Origin: Pseudoalteromonas umbrosa
Lineage (GTDB): Bacteria > Pseudomonadota > Gammaproteobacteria > Enterobacterales > Alteromonadaceae
Direction of reading: 5' to 3'
Assembly (NCBI RefSeq): GCF_030125375.1
Contig: NZ_JASJUU010000001.1
Coordinates: 124,001-188,000, forward strand
Length of the DNA stretch: 64,000 nt
The notes beneath the pieces are model-generated. The model ran no database searches and had not been told where the DNA came from. It saw only the letters and a program-made list of their open reading frames with translations. Within the stretch, counting starts at the first letter, position 1, and each line of letters starts with the position of its first letter. The position numbers and the translations under genes were made by a program. Shown piece by piece: positions 62,657 to 64,000 of this stretch.

Positions 62657-64000
62657 ATGCAGCTATTTACACCTTTTGTACTTGCTACGTTTTTGGCTGG
62701 CTGTGGTGGTGGCTCAAAAAGTAGTCCCGCTTCCTCTTTAAATAGTAAAGAAACAGAAAACAACAAACCGACAGTTGCAATTGTTGGAGACTCAAAAGCT
62801 TTAGAAAAGCAGACACTTATATTAACAGGGCAAGCAAACGATACTGACGGGCAGGTTCAATCTTATAAATGGAGCTTTGATAGTGGCAATTTAGAAGTCA
62901 CTGGGCTAAATAGTCGCGAACTTTCTGTTAAAAGTGGCGAAATTAGCCAAGATGAGTCTGTAGAGTTTACTCTGACTGTTGTAGATAATGATGGTGCACA
63001 ATCTTCAGTATCTCATGCGGTATTGTTTATAGATGAGCCTCCTCTTCCCGAAATACCTCAAAGCATTTTTATTGATGGTGCTTCACAACACGAAGAGCAA
63101 ACTGAATTTACTTTAGAGCTCGTTACGACGGTACCATCAACGGATATTACGCAGATATCGTGGCAGCATGACTCTGAATTAGAGATTGTTTTAACAGATG
63201 CCGATACTGCCAAGCTTAAAGTGACTTTACCAGATATAAAAACAGCGACACTGGTGAACTTTTCTGTGCAGATAATAGATTTAAATAATGATGTTTTGTC
63301 TGCGACACTCGAAGTTGAGTTACTCGCTGAGCCTAATAAAGTTCCAAGTGTTGTAGTTCAAGGCACTGATAAAGCACTTGAAAAAACAGCTTTTAATTTA
63401 AATGCTAACGCAACTGATATTGATGGTGAGATAATCAGTTACGCATGGCAACACGACTCTGACCTTGAGTTAGAGTTAGTGGGGTCTGATAGTGCGACCT
63501 TGTTAGTTACAAGTCCTGACATTCAATCTGAGCAAGAGATTGAATTTATAGTAACAGTTTCTGATGACCAAGGTGATCAATCTAGCGCCACGCAGTCTGT
63601 GCTGTTGAAGCCAATCAAAGAAAATTTAACGATTATGGGCAAAGTAACAGACGCCCCTATCCCTAATGCGTTAGTTCAGCTTAACGTAGGTGATGAAACT
63701 TTCAGAACCACTGCAAATGAAGATGGAGATTATACATTACAATTTGAAGTGGATGAGTCGAAAGCTCAAGAGCTCATCAAACTTAGGGCACTTGGTACTG
63801 GCACACAATCGTACGTCGAGTTGGTTTCGCAACTTGGCACAATAGCGCAACTTAAAAGCGCAGCTGGTGAAGATTTATCATTAAATGCAGATGAATACTT
63901 TGATGTTAATATTACCAATGTAACGACGGCTGAAGATGCACTTATTGCAAGAAATGTAGAAGTTATCTCTACTTACTCAGCACTATTAGAAGCACGACAG
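62657..64000 (+). CDS. Large PKD/Ig-like lipoprotein (5' part, runs off window)
   Basis: From ATG 62657 the frame is open for 448 codons to the window end. A lipoprotein leader MQLFTPFVLATFLAGCGGGS is followed by three Ig/PKD-like repeats: NDTDGQVQSYKWSFDSG, a second with ITQISWQHDSELEIV, and a third with TDIDGEIISYAWQHDSD. A carboxypeptidase-regulatory-like domain (TIMGKVTDAPIPNALVQL, NEDGDYTLQFEV) follows. It is probably a surface-exposed, multi-domain outer membrane lipoprotein. An alternative ATG at 62652 is in another frame and encodes no lipobox. Confidence 0.8.
   Translation, partial: MQLFTPFVLATFLAGCGGGSKSSPASSLNSKETENNKPTVAIVGDSKALEKQTLILTGQANDTDGQVQSYKWSFDSGNLEVTGLNSRELSVKSGEISQDESVEFTLTVVDNDGAQSSVSHAVLFIDEPPLPEIPQSIFIDGASQHEEQTEFTLELVTTVPSTDITQISWQHDSELEIVLTDADTAKLKVTLPDIKTATLVNFSVQIIDLNNDVLSATLEVELLAEPNKVPSVVVQGTDKALEKTAFNLNANATDIDGEIISYAWQHDSDLELELVGSDSATLLVTSPDIQSEQEIEFIVTVSDDQGDQSSATQSVLLKPIKENLTIMGKVTDAPIPNALVQLNVGDETFRTTANEDGDYTLQFEVDESKAQELIKLRALGTGTQSYVELVSQLGTIAQLKSAAGEDLSLNADEYFDVNITNVTTAEDALIARNVEVISTYSALLEARQ

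Noticed and set aside
1..64000. CRISPR array or tRNA genes
   Set aside because: No regularly spaced repeat-spacer pattern and no cloverleaf-type sequence was seen on reading through; the repeats found are attC sites, island repeats or paralogous genes.

Overview
The window is chromosomal DNA of a marine gammaproteobacterium, most likely Pseudoalteromonas or a close relative. This rests on protein resemblance recalled from memory, the low GC content and the gene order; no search was run. The left end is housekeeping: lpxD(partial)-fabZ-lpxA, then lpxB-rnhB-dnaE, with accA convergent, followed by tilS, a small membrane protein, a diguanylate cyclase, a KefB/C-type antiporter, a patatin, a DUF3014 protein and the 4.5S RNA gene ffs (16164-16278).

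Directly downstream of ffs is an accretion of mobile DNA. A 24-bp direct repeat at 16289-16312 and 22597-22620 brackets a 6.3-kb island. The island holds a frameshifted tnsA remnant in the position expected for a Tn7-like element, an HxlR-controlled redox operon (mdaB-like, peroxiredoxin, cupin, DsbA/FrnE-like, AhpD-like, LtrA-like), a voltage-gated K+ channel and an IS30 scrap. Beyond the second repeat lies a truncated integrase-like N-terminus, then a decaying run of integron cassettes without an integrase (about 23.0-30.7 kb), with recognisable attC sites and mostly small hypothetical genes.

The region 30.8-41.1 kb looks like ordinary accessory chromosome. It carries a folate-independent methionine synthase pair (mesX-mesD) with a MetR-like regulator and a Fre-like reductase, a TauE/SafE exporter, secreted and lipoprotein genes, one with a haem motif, and a secreted GH18 chitinase. 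The region 41.7-50.8 kb is the most unusual. It encodes four exactly 206-aa, signal-less paralogues of a family I cannot name, several small companions and a signal-less GH19 chitinase. Upstream are an ECF sigma factor and a frameshifted response-regulator/AraC protein. A GGAAC-17-CGTAT promoter lies just upstream of the first structural gene. Part of this block has been duplicated, and the duplicate has been eroded to one intact gene plus remnants.

The right end holds two secreted alpha/beta hydrolases and a chemoreceptor gene, then a dead integron: intI destroyed by at least four lesions, an attI crossover, and four cassettes whose boundary heptamers obey the integron complementarity rule. 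The last attC is cut by a REP-type transposase element with about 19-bp inverted ends. That element abuts a 95-bp fragment of a second chemoreceptor gene. The window ends inside a large PKD-like lipoprotein.
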